NCBI RefSeq assembly: GCF_964355755.1
Contig: NC_092671.1
Location: 2,088,501-2,152,500, forward strand
DNA: 64,000 nucleotides
Source of the DNA: Antedon mediterranea
Lineage: Eukaryota > Echinodermata > Crinoidea > Comatulida > Antedonidae
Direction: 5' to 3'
Part shown: piece by piece, positions 23,201 through 34,700 of the stretch
Position numbering within the stretch: the first letter of the stretch is position 1
Layout: the number at the start of each line of letters is the position of its first letter
Program-made: the position numbers and the translations under genes
The notes under the pieces: generated by a model
What the model was told of the DNA's origin: nothing
The model's database searches: none
Seen by the model: the letters and a program-made list of their open reading frames with translations, nothing else

Positions 23201-25659
23201 TGCCAGGAAAATCCTTCTCTTTGATGAGCTTGTTAAATCCTACAGTAACAAGAAGTCGCCGCTTTTACCTGCTAAGTGCTCAGAGGTGTTAGTCATTGTC
23301 GTGAAGTTATTGGCGTCTGGGAAGCTGAGACTAGCTCTTGAAGTCTTACAACTTTGCATGATAATGCTTAGCTATGATAGCTGTGAGCAACTACGACATT
23401 TATTGAATTTTATGTCACATGCTGGCAGTAGGGATGCAGTACGTTTACGATTTGAGGTGAGTCAGTCCATTTCATTTTCATCCTATTCAGTGGGAATGCT
23501 CACTGTGAGGTGTTTGTGTAATGTGAGTGTCCAGTTAAATATTCCTATAGTAATCAATATAAATTGTTTTTATCAGTTGGACAACCGATCCACAGTGTGC
23601 CGCAGCTTCACGTCTGCCATTATAAAGACAGCATGTCTGACATCAACCCAGTGTAACTATCTAGTGGGCTTCATGATGGATCACAATGAGAAGCTGTTTA
23701 CTATTCCACAAGCTGTGAAAAAATCAGTTGAAGAGAGGACCAAAAAGTGGAAAAATGGAGAGGAGGATTTAAGTGAAGGTAATTGGAGGTTTTAGAGGCG
23801 ATATTGGAGACTCACTCGAAAGCAGTAACAAGCAGTAACAATTTGGCCTTGACTCTTCTTAAAATATAAATACTACATAATGCCAAATAAATACACTCTC
23901 CCAATACCGGACTTTTCTTGAGTGCCAAAACTTAAAAGGTCCTAAATTCTTATTTACGATTAAAAACCATTCAGAATATCAGACATAATAACCCAGTATT
24001 GGGAGAGTTGACTTGATTAGACTGAGATATTATACAAAACATTCATTATAGTGATAATAATCACAAATGTTCTTAACCCAGTATTGGGAGAGTTGACTTG
24101 ATTAGACTGAGATATTATACAAAACATTCATTATAGTGATAATATTCACAAATGTTCTTACTGAATTTAAATCAGTAAATTGTATCTAACTAGATGGTAC
24201 GCTCGCTTCGCTCGCGTACCATCTAGGTCGTGCCCACAGATGGTTCTCGAATACACAGTAATTTCAGCGTAAAAAATGTACGTATCGCAGGACTATAGTA
24301 CATTGTCATTTACAGAAACGAATAAATAGACAGGATGATTTATGTAAAATTAGCACCCTGGGAATTAGGCCTTGTCTTAAAAATGAGTCCAATTTTTTTA
24401 TCTGAACTCATTTAAACAAACCCAATTTGTGTTTTGTATATAACATTAGAGTTGAGGGATGGGGAAGAAAATGGGAAGAAAAATTCTTTAATATATTCTC
24501 TATCCACTCAGTAACGAAATATTGTTTTAAATGTTTTATAGGCCTATTAATAATATACCACTAAACACAGTAAAACATTTACGATTTATAATGCTTTTTT
24601 AAAACTTTCCGTGTTATACGGTAGTCGACCGAAATAGTAAAGTACATAACGATACACTACTACGACGTTTATATTTTTTTATAATTATTAATTACTACAA
24701 ACGTTGAGAAGCAACTGTCAGTAATCTACCCACAGTCAAAGTAATAAATGTTCTTTGTATATTTTGTTTATATATCTAACAGTAACCACATTCACAGTAA
24801 GACAATTTAGATTCAAATGGCGAACAAAATTGGTTAATACGTACAGTATTTACAATATTGTCAAAGTATTGCAATACTATATATAAGTTTTATTCTCCAC
24901 GGGCCCATAAATTTACCTACTTTTGTTAAACCAATGGCTCATAAATTTACCTACAAACTGGGAGTCTGAGAGATTGAATGTTCCATTCATCGCAAATCAA
25001 TACATTTGTTTAAACGTATATTAAATCTATCAAAATAGTATTTTTTAAAGAAAATCGGCCTGTCTTCAACATTATGATGCTGTACTCGAGCTGTTCAACC
25101 GGTTTTTAGCCATTAAAAACAATTATCGTAGGAGGAGATAGGAAAATGCGAAGCATCCTCGTATTATCGTCTGCGGGTATTTTTCAAGACGGACATCCAT
25201 TAGACAGTGTATACCACGATCGAAAAACACCCCTATTTGGGGCAAATCGTTGAACCTAAATTCGTTTTAATCATCAATAACTAATTATCGAACTCAATTT
25301 AATTAGTAAACAGGGTTACATCAGGCGGTTAAAATCAGTACCGAAAGTACGAACCAACTTTATATACCATCGAGTAAACATTCTAGAAATAACGCGCGAT
25401 TTACTGAATTTTGCCCTTACGTAAATTTATATATAGATAATTTTCTTTCATCTTTGCAGTGAATCAATTCTGTGTAAGAATATCTGTGAAAGAATTCTAT
25501 GAGCAAGGCATAACAGCTACTGACAGTGGGTTAAAAGAACTAATGAATAAAATAATAGATGATACCAGCCTTCCACTCAAAGAGAAGAAACAACGTCTTA
25601 AACAGCTCCAGAAACACCATCAAACAATTTATGATAAGCATTTTCCAAATATGCTATAA
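20233..25659 (+). CDS. DEPDC7: DEP domain-containing protein 7 (first coding exon not identified)
   Basis: Exons: 20233-20438, 21307-21401, 21541-21585, 21987-22210, 22373-22541, 23081-23456, 23577-23778, 25460-25659 (stop TAA). All junctions are GT-AG and in phase, totalling 1,517 bp (505 codons plus a split first codon); human DEPDC7 is about 511 residues. The first two exons encode a DEP domain (GPFRATKIWHDIIKEIHDKV, CFSGTEVTDVLEKYLKEN, then AKVFLE and FYRF). The later part matches the family's C-terminal region (EEIWRESTIQHLLKLVEFP, SWMSAAFSCLEHHPNGN, LMKFMSHAG-like LLNFMSHAG, LKEKKQRLKQLQKHHQ). The frame upstream of 20233 closes at 20178 without an ATG, so roughly 20-30 N-terminal residues lie in an exon I could not place. 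Its molecular role is poorly defined; DEP domains bind membranes or G-protein partners. Confidence 0.93.
20822..21165. mobile_element. 344-bp TIR element in DEPDC7 intron
   Basis: The ends TGCACTTGTCAATTGTATGA and TCATACAATTGACAAGTGCA are perfect reverse complements, and the inverted arms extend through GACCCACTATACRACCCCCG to the GTGCGTCAT motif (about 50 bp). Between them the GACGCACCC motif and its complement recur about eight times. Both flanks carry TTA, a possible short target duplication. A TA microsatellite follows. Confidence 0.85.
23893..24013. mobile_element. Small inverted-repeat element (CTCTCCCAATAC family), copy A
   Basis: ACTCTCCCAATACCGGACTT at the left pairs with CCCAGTATTGGGAGAGTT at the right across about 120 bp. 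A diverged copy with the same right end lies at 63566-63739. It lies in DEPDC7 intron 8. Confidence 0.6.
23991..24160. repeat. 85-bp tandem duplication
   Basis: Two head-to-tail copies (23991-24075 and 24076-24160) start ACCCAGTATTGGGAGAGTTG and end AATGTTCTTA, with one or two differences. The duplication includes the right end of the neighbouring small inverted-repeat element. Confidence 0.95.
24191..24225. repeat. GC-rich hairpin
   Basis: TAGATGGTACGC pairs perfectly with GCGTACCATCTA around an 11-nt loop TCGCTTCGCTC. It sits in otherwise AT-rich intron sequence (DEPDC7 intron 8), probably as the end of a repeat whose other boundary I could not find. Confidence 0.8.
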
Positions 25660-25846
25660 GTGCTTATAACGAAGCTTTCGATTTTTGCGGTGACCTGGTA
25701 ACAAGCTTGATCAGTACAGGTCAATGTCTCATTGGTTAAAAACTGTGTCAAAGTGGGGAGCATGTCTGAATGAACAATGAATTCACATTACATAGTCGTC
25801 GCAAATCTGAAGCCCCCAATTGTTGTTAAGCCATGATATTCATTCG

Positions 25847-25852
25847 AATAAA
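25847..25852 (+). terminator. Candidate DEPDC7 polyadenylation signal
   Basis: AATAAA lies 188 bp after the DEPDC7 stop codon. A second AATAAA at 26438-26443 is a possible distal alternative. Confidence 0.45.
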
Positions 25853-26235
25853 TTGATATAATCACATTTGGTCAAAATACAACTTAATTAATGATTGAAT
25901 TTATTTAATATTTCACATTTTGATGTTGATATTTGAAATTTATTTTTTTCATATAACCATAATGTATAATTAAAAAATGATTTGGTATTTATATACTGAA
26001 TGTACTAGTTTAATTTGTGGCCAAATGTACTATGCAAATATTTATGTAGAGAAAATGTACACGACCATATATGGAAATTGCCACTATTATAATTGCCAAT
26101 TACAATTTTTTTTAGATATCAAATCTTGTATATTTGCAAATTTGTGTAATCATTTGTCATTACATGTAAATAATCATAGTAATTTATCACTTAATTTTAC
26201 AGGGTGAGTTGTGTAGTAGACAACAATTTTCCCCT

Positions 26236-26364
26236 TAAGCTCTGTCTACACTATCAAATTTTATGTGACAAAAAAATGTGATGTGTCCATTAAACATGAT
26301 GACATCATATCACTACCATATTTGGGCACATAACACTTTTTTTGTCAAACTAGTTTGAGCCTTA
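26236..26364 (+). mobile_element. CArG-bearing MITE, copy 4
   Basis: It starts TTAAGCTCTGTCTACACTAT and contains GTGATGTGTCCATTAAACAT and CCATATTTGGGCACAT. The right terminal repeat breaks off after CAAACTAGTTTGAG. It lies between DEPDC7 and ACTR6. Confidence 0.85.
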
Positions 26365-27200
26365 GTATATGCATGTATTTTAGAATGTTCTTTTGTTTGT
26401 AAATAAGTCTGTAAATAGATGAATGATGGTAAAGAGAAATAAATTCTTTATGCCTAGCATACCCAAAGTTGTTGTATGTCATTATTAAAATACACAATGC
26501 AATAATATTACTTATTTTAAAAATGAAAAAGCAATTTGTAATTTATCACCAGGTGATTGTACAGCAAGGAGTTCTGTATTTCACCTGTACTGATTTAATA
26601 CCTGGAATGTTAACATCATCTCTAGTCTCAACACATTAGGCCTATATTCATATACTGTAAGGATATCCTACTGTAATACAGGCCTAATTCTATATATCCA
26701 TCTCATTCAGTACCAAAGTGGTTTCTGCACATTCGGTGGAAAAAGTATGTTAGCTGGTTGGACTGAGAACAACGGCAACACAGTATAATGAAAAGACTGT
26801 TACAGTGTAACCCAAAATGTGTTACTCTATGTCCTAAAAAGCAAAACTAATATTAGCACCGTTCAAGCTGGGGTCTCTTTTATTTCCTCTTTATCCATGT
26901 TAGAATGGCAAATTTGTATGCAAAATGTGTTTTTTAGACCAATTTCTTTGGAACTGTTGAATGCCGCATTCTCCAATTCTCTGCCTTTTTTACTACGTCA
27001 CATCAGGTCACAGAGTGGTTATTGCTGGCCGTTTACCTGTCCAATGGAAGGGTACTATCTAGTATGGTTGTAATAGTCCTTTTTTAATTGGACAGCTGTT
27101 ATTATTTCAATGCCTAATAATAAAAATAGCATCAGGTATACACAACCCAAACTATAGATACAGGTACTTTCAAGCTGAAGCATAAATAACTTGTACAATG
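26365..27200. other. Convergent intergenic region
   Basis: This stretch lies between the 3' ends of DEPDC7 (plus) and ACTR6 (minus). The open frame at 26819-27073 shows no domain or splice support, and no repeat was recognised. Confidence 0.4.
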
Positions 27201-27206
27201 TTTATT
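27201..27206 (-). terminator. Candidate ACTR6 polyadenylation signal
   Basis: AATAAA on the minus strand lies only 7 bp beyond the ACTR6 stop codon. If used, it would give a very short 3' UTR. Confidence 0.4.
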
Positions 27207-27213
27207 CATTGAT

Positions 27214-30200
27214 TCATATATCAAACTTGTCTGTACAAATGCTCTGGCCACTTTCTTCATATTCCTTCTTGCTGACACACATCTTGGATGAGAACTCATC
27301 TGACTTACTGATACACTTGCCGCCATGCCATGCGTATTCAACCGGGCTAGAAGAAAAACAGAAACTCTCCTTAATATAAACAATTTACACTGATTACGAA
27401 TACTGGTGTCTTTCCTATGATTGAGATGCCTTGGTCTTATTGGTACAAATTGGTCTTCAATTAGAGGTAATATTTAAGGCTCTGACTACACTATCAAACT
27501 AATTTGACAAAAATAAGTGTGATGTGCCCTATTATAGTGGTGATATGCTCAAATATGGTAGTGATATGACATTATCATGTCCATATATGGGTACATCACA
27601 TTTTTTTGTCACATAAAGTTTGATAGAGACAGAGCTAAAGAGTTTTAATTTTTGGACAGAACTATAATATTCAAACTTGATGTGCAATGTGAAATAAAAC
27701 AAAATGCTATTCAGTGGCAAACAGTACTTTTGACTGGAAAATAATGGAATGTCTTACTTTTTTGGTAGGAATACATTAACATGGTATTCTTGTGGTGCCA
27801 TTGAACGAACGTCACGCTCCACTCGTTCCCTAAATCCTGGAAACAATGTGTTTCCACCGGTCAAGACGATGTTATTGTAGAGGTGAGGATGCATTTCTAA
27901 ATAAATTTAAATCATTACAAATTAAAATCATTGATATATATATCAAAATATATAAACACAACAGGCACATGATTCTCAACCACCCTGAGATATACTGAAA
28001 TCTAATCAATTAATTTGAAACGATTGAAATGAGGAAATCTGTGAGAAGGAGAAAAGTCTCCCCAACCAAAATTCTAACCCGGAACCTTCTACTTGATATG
28101 CAGATGTCCTAACCATTAGACCACTGGGGATTAATATATATATATATATATAATACTGTTTATTGACTTTTTTGGATGCAAGATACACAGAGAACAACAT
28201 AATTAATATGGCTCTCATGTATAGTAATATTATTTTAAGAATATGGAAAATAGTTGGTGAAGTATTACTGTACCTTCAGGTGTGGCTGATATGGAGTCGA
28301 CGATGGCTTCAGACACACCCATCTCACGAATGGCGATGTCAGAAGGGTGGAACAGCACCTCTGGTGTTGTGAATCGCTCATTGTTCATTTTAACAATCTG
28401 GAAAAAATGTTCATATTTTTTAAGATATATTGTCCCCCTGAAAAATTTTTTTTAAAACACTTTGAAGATTTACCTGAAAAAACTGTAATTTAAAGGAAAA
28501 ATGTTTTTTTTTTTTAATTTACCAGTTTTGCTTTTTCATTTTATAAGTAAAGTGAAAACATTATTTTTTCGGTTTTTTTTCTACGGAAGAGATTAACTAC
28601 AAAATAAGTATGATTTTCATGTTAGCCTATTGTATGTCAGTATTTGATGGAAAGGGATGTTGAAAAAGAGTAGCAATAACGGCAGTACATTAAAGTTTAT
28701 TCTTTTAGGCAGTCTCAATGATAATATAATTATCAACATCATTGGTCTTGCCATTAATTGTATTTAAAAAACATCTAGTTAGTCAAACCTCACAGCAGAA
28801 ATAAGCAGAGGGGCCGAGCCGGAAAAGTAAGTAGTGGTTAGTCAAACCTGTTCGTGAGACTTTGTTGATGTAGACGGCTCTTTTACATAACCTCTCTTGA
28901 TTTGTGAGAAATCTGGCAGCACATAATCTCGGATTATTGTATTGTCTGGATATTTTAATCTGAAAAAAGTTCATAAATATTCAATTCAGGGCTAATTATC
29001 TCAAAGCTCTAGCATGGAGTGGAGATATTTAGGATTTTTAGTCAATTCTAATCATAGAACGGATTTGAAAACCCCAACCATCTAATTTCATTCAGGATGG
29101 AAAACTGTATCCAACAACGTACCTGGCAATCTCCATATCTTTATTGAATTGTAACGACACAAACGACACATCCTCTTTCACTTGATTGACCACGTACGTC
29201 TCGTCCATCACATGAAGTTGACGGTATGAAATGATCTCCTTTAGGTGGTTCGTTAATAATTTACCTCCAACATTTATTCTAAACAAAAAAATTAAGATCA
29301 TACTGATATTTATATTTAAAGTGTAAAGATACTGGATTGGATCAAAACAATTAAATCTGGAAGCAACCCTGGACTCATTCGTAAGTGTAAACAGAGTCAA
29401 AGATGATTACATTGGTTGTGGGATAATATTGATATTTGATTTAATAATTTTAATTTCCAAAGAGAATGCACATTTTTGACTCCTACACCAATCTACCTAG
29501 CTGAGTCTCTAGAACATGATTTAGTTTACCATCAATGTCCTACCTTCTAACAGCATGTTTGATCTTCTTTTTGCCATAGTATGGTGCAATATGTGTGAAT
29601 GAGTAGCCACTATCAACAACCAAACAACATTTATCTTCTTTATCATCATGCAGTCTTTTATAAGAACTTAGTGATCCAGCTGACAAAGACAAAATAAAAA
29701 AAATGAAAGAAAAAGAATTAGTTTAACCTCTCTCAACTAAATCAAGTTAAAAAACCCTAAAGCTCTGTCTACACTATCAAACTTTATACGACAAAAAAAT
29801 GTGATGCGCCTATAAACATGATGATGTCATATCACTACCATATTTGGGAATATCACTACCATATTTGTGCACATCACACTTTCTTTATCAAACTAGCCTG
29901 ATAGTGTAGACAGAGTTTTATTTTATTACATTGCCTAATTACCATTTGTTCTGAGAATTGCATCAAACTTGTATTCCTCAAAGAATATTTCATTCATTGC
30001 TTCTTGTATGGACACAAAGTTAAAGTAAGGTTCAGTGATGACTATTGACGTGTCTGAGAAGTCTACGTTCATCACGTCTTTACCAAACACGTAATCCCAC
30101 ACCTGGCGTTGTACATCCCAGTTCACCAAATAGCCCTGAAATATAATATACAATTCCTCAGTTAATGACATGTAATACAATTGGTGCTAATACACTTTTG

Positions 30201-30936
30201 CACCTACTACACTGTACCTTGGGCATCTTTAAGATTAGTGTGTCCCATTCAACAACAGGTTAATGTCACTTTTTCAACCTTAGTTTAGTGTTTCATTCAA
30301 CCATTCCTTAACTTTTAAGATAGTCTTGGTTGGTAAAATGTGTACTAATCCATAAATACAATCGGTCTTTAAATAATAAAATAAACTTAACTCACTTTCT
30401 GAAAAGGCAGAACATAGTAGAGAGAAGAGAGGTCCTTACAATCATCTATTTGACTTCCAATAAACTGCTTTCTTCTTTCACTTTTTGCTTTCATGATGCA
30501 GTTTGGAAAGCAGCTTAACATTTATCAATACAAAAACCAACAAAATAAATTGTTTATACTTAATGCTCCACAACATGATGGACCATCGATCCGTGAATGG
30601 ATACAATTTTAAAAAATGAAATTAATAACTACGAAAAAAAACATAGATAGATTTTCATTAATAAATAACAAAACGTATAAATTTCATGAAAAAAAAATCA
30701 CCTGGTCGACTTAATATTGAAATTTATTTTTCTAGGCCGGCTCATACCCTAGTTTATATTCAAGCTATTCTATACGCAAATATTGCAATGAAGGTGCCTC
30801 ATATTTTATAATCTACCGTGCGGATCTTCCACAGTCTGGCCTACTAGACATTATCAGATACTTACTTTGGTTTCTCAGAAGTTGACCGACCAATTTTTGC
30901 TTGATATGCTCCATTATCTAATATTAATGTAGTCAT
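27214..30936 (-). CDS. ACTR6: Actin-related protein 6 (ARP6), complete, 9 exons
   Basis: ARP6 is a nuclear actin-related protein and a subunit of the SWR1/SRCAP remodeller that deposits histone H2A.Z. Exons: 30936-30866, 30513-30396, 30135-29943, 29679-29544, 29278-29123, 28959-28848, 28397-28274, 27896-27758, 27346-27214. The sum is 1,182 bp, 393 residues; human ACTR6 is 396. The start is [16 protein letters not shown] (actin-fold phosphate loop region). Diagnostic stretches: [91 protein letters not shown] and a C-terminus ending CTDKFDI. Exon 2 is the least conserved part ([16 protein letters not shown]) but keeps phase and ends YYVLPFQK as expected. The gene is head to head with giantin. 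Confidence 0.97.
27477..27640 (-). mobile_element. CArG-bearing MITE, copy 5 (inverted)
   Basis: The terminal repeats are GGCTCTGACTACACTATCAA and AGTTTGATAGAGACAGAGCT. The internal order is reversed relative to other copies (CAAATATGGTAGTGATATGA, then CCATATATGGGTACATCACA). It lies in ACTR6 intron 8. Confidence 0.85.
28050..28131 (-). mobile_element. tRNA-like SINE fragment
   Basis: On the minus strand, CCCCAGTGGTCTAATGGTTA-GGA resembles a tRNA box A region, and GGTTCCGGGTTAGAATTTT follows at box B spacing. No full cloverleaf can be drawn, so this is treated as a tRNA-derived repeat rather than a tRNA gene. It lies in ACTR6 intron 7. Confidence 0.5.
29758..29918 (+). mobile_element. CArG-bearing MITE, copy 6
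   Basis: It starts AAAGCTCTGTCTACACTATC and ends GATAGTGTAGACAGAGTTTT. It contains two CACTACCATATTTG units, one of them a perfect CCATATTTGG. It lies in ACTR6 intron 3. Confidence 0.9.
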
Positions 30937-31721
30937 TATGTTTCAATATGATTTAAAGTAAATTTAATGTATTTATTCAAACGAAAACGAACACATTTCT
31001 TTCTTCTATTCATTCATTCACGTTTCCCTCCTCCTCTTGTTTTTTTTTTTTAGGAAAGTGTGTGAGCGCCCTCAATTTAATCTGAGAATTGTTTTGATGG
31101 TCGACATACGACGATGATCAGAATGACGAGATAGACGTTCGAGGTTTGTTTTAGAACTTTGATTTACTTGTTTATCGATGATCAATTTGCCTTAAAATAC
31201 ATGCTATATTATTAATCTATTCATATAGTTTTTATTTTCAGTGCTTTCTTTAAAAACCATCCACTAAATTCTTAATTAAAGTGAACTAAGCGTAGGCTAT
31301 GCCACATGCTACATACTACGACACGGCTGCCTATCTCCTATCTATTCTGTTACAACGTGTCAGGAGGTGAGCAGCTTTGTGATTGACTCACTTTCTGAAC
31401 AAGGCCAGTAGTTGGGCTTCTCACTAGCCTAGCCTGATAGACTGTAGGGAAGGGAAAAAAGGAATATTTCTGGACGCTACTGTACTTTCGCACCTGACCA
31501 AATTGTTAAAACATTAACCCGCTGCGCAGCGATGAGTGTGAGTGATCGTAAAGTTAGTTAATGTTGATTTTTAGGAAGAATATAATAAATATCATCTCTC
31601 TGTAATTATTATAGTAACATATACTCCTATATAATTTAATATACAGTAGTAATAATATTGTAAATGTATTTTATTTATAAATAGGATATTGATCAATATT
31701 CCTGAAGCCAGATTCTAGAGG
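30937..31721. promoter_or_regulatory. Shared upstream region of ACTR6 and giantin
   Basis: The two start codons are 785 bp apart on opposite strands, so both promoters must lie here or in the adjoining non-coding exons. The giantin start exon is preceded by a plausible acceptor (TTATAAATAG|GATATT at about 31685), implying a non-coding first exon upstream. One possible donor is TTCGAG|GTTTGT near 31145. No clear TATA box or initiator was identified. Confidence 0.5.
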
Positions 31722-34700
31722 ATGTGGAGTCGATTTAGCAACCTGGCACAAAATGTCCAGGACAAACTTGATACTGTGGTGGATAATGTCAACAAGTCGC
31801 TGACAGAAGAGGAGGCTGCAGCTGCTGCCGCCGCAGCAGCAGCTGCACAACAGGTAATGGAGCTTTTTCAAGGAAATGTAACGTTGTGGTGATTACCGGC
31901 CCTAATAATACAAATATCTTACCACAGTGCTGGATAAAAAAATTAAACGTGATATTCATTTTATAATATAGGCTGGGTCAGAAACGCCGTCTAAGCCAGA
32001 GGGTGCGGGGGATGCCAGCTTCCAGTCAGCAACTGATAGTAGCTTCATATCACACTCAGATGCAGAGGATCAGTTGCTGGAGCAAAACAAACTAATAAGT
32101 CAACTGAAAGATATGATCAGAGAGAAGGACGCTCAATTACGCCAAAAAGAAACAGATATGAAGGTGTTTATAATCTTATGAAATATATTCATTCATTTCC
32201 TTTATTTCAGATAGTACATCCATATACGATACGAAACATACAAAACAAAAAGAGAAACAATTTCACCAGGAAATTAACAATAGCAACTTCCACAAAACTA
32301 ACCTAAAATATCCTAAAATACTTGATCAATTTGCACCATTTATAAAACTAAATATATTACAGGATAAAATATTATAAAACTTTATAAAAAATCAAAGATC
32401 TTATAAAATTATAAATACTATGTACATATTTAACATCATTTATCTAATATTTATATTAAATTTGAATTTTTAGGATATCAAAAATAGATCATAAATTATT
32501 TAACCATCCCCATTATCAGTCACATTAATTATCATTCAACACCCTACTGTATCATTATCTTTCTTGTCTTTTTCCCTGGATGAGCTGTTTATTCAGTAAA
32601 ACTAATTATCAATTGTCAATTATAAATCTATTTTTAAATAGAAATACTTAATTAACTAGCTTTATAATTGTCATTATTACTAAAAGGTTATATCAATTTT
32701 TAACACAGGAAAACAATGCTAAAATGTCAAAGTTCAAACTGCAAGCAAAGGCCAAGATTTCATCGCTTAACAACCAGATAGATGAACTTAAGAAATCCAG
32801 TGACATCACAGCCACGCCCCCTGTCAAGGTTTGGAAGATTTTATTTATTTTATTTGAGCATCCACTCTATTCTATTTATATATTTTATACTTTTTTTACT
32901 GAAAATGCTATTTATTTATATATCTTGCATGCATTTTATTTATACATCTTTTTTAACGAATATTAATAATTAAAAAATATATTAAAAATGTAGTATCTTA
33001 TTTTGATGATCAGATTTACCATTTATTCTACGAAAAATCAAATCTATCAAATCCTCGAAAAATCAAGAATTCTTTGGTCTAGAAGATTGCTCTTCTCAGA
33101 AATTAGAAATTATTTTTTTTTTATGTTTATTTTATTTCATTTCAAGCACGATACAATAAGATAAAATTATAACATTGTAAAACTAAGAAATGAAACAGGA
33201 ACAACCACAAAACATGCAAAAAAGCTTTCACAACTTGTGGTGCCCTAAAAAAGAAAAAAAAAGAAACCTACCTACATACTCTATAATTTTGGACCTGTTA
33301 CTCCAACAGACCTTTTTTTGGCCTAATCATAAAGTCAAATGACCTAATCAGGCAGATATAAATACTAATCTATCACTTTGTATCTAAACATATCTATAGC
33401 AGTTGAATAATAGTGGGCATGCTCAGTTATAATTCTCTTCACAATTTTCTCTTTTTCCGACTGGATGCTGAAAATAACAACATTTTATATATTTAGTTCC
33501 TTGTTTGCACGCTGTGTCTACATACTCCAATCATCATTATTTCAAATTAAATAAATTAATTTACAAAAGTGGTATTTTTTTTATACTTCATAATATTTTT
33601 TATAATTTTTGATATTTTATAATAAGTAATAAAGAATAATACAGGCATCGTTTATAATGATGACATAACAATATTATATGTTTAGAAGAATTCATAATTA
33701 TTTGAGAATACTGACAAAATTAGTATTTTTATTTATTCAAATTTGTATAGATAATAAATACTCGTTCCTTTAATGTTTGTAGTGTGTATTTTGTTTGTTT
33801 TTTTTTACATTACTGTACTGTAAAGAATAGTAATGTCACTAATTTTATTATATATTTAAATAAATATCTTGAATAAAAATAACCCAAGAGAAGTCTGTAA
33901 TTGATTCAGCTGACTGGATACATAATGTAATTTATTTTTTAATAAAGCCAACTTCCTTAAAATGTTCAATTGATGTGTTGAATGTTAAAACATTTTCCTG
34001 TTGGTGTCTGACAGCATATAATAATATACAAAGAAATACAATACTTGCGAAGTAGTTCAAATATCAGTCTTTAGGGGAATGTGTTAAGGATAAATCAATA
34101 TATAAGTGAACGTCATTATGCAAAAACAATTTCTATATTTTACAAAATTGACGCAAAAATAATTTGATTTTAACTGTATAGAAAATTCACTTAAAAACTA
34201 AACTTTAATTTTCACATCTGTTATATGTAATTTCACTAAAGTATAAATATATAGCAGTACGCCATAATAATTTTTAAAATATTTTGTAAGGTTTTAAGTC
34301 AATTATTCGTGTGTGTGTGTATTTGATATTTATTTTGCAATGCGATTACAATCCAGGAAACGAACGAAAAACCTAGCAGAGACGATCCATCATCACGCGC
34401 CAAGCTTCTAGTTATCCGCAAAAAACTAGAAGAAAAAAGCAAATTAGTTGAAGAACTTGAAGGGAAATTGAAAAAACTACAAGATACCTTAGAAGAAAAA
34501 GTTGCACTCATGCAAACGCAGGAAATATCTCTCTCGTCCAATGAAAAGCTTCTTAAAGAACGTGAAGAAACAGAACGTAAAATCTTAGCAGATCTTCAGA
34601 GTCGAGAAAATGAACTGTTAAAGAAAGATGCTGTAATTGAGGCTATGAGATCAGCTGGTGCAACAGAGTCTAAGCCTACTAACCAACCAATGGCATCTGA

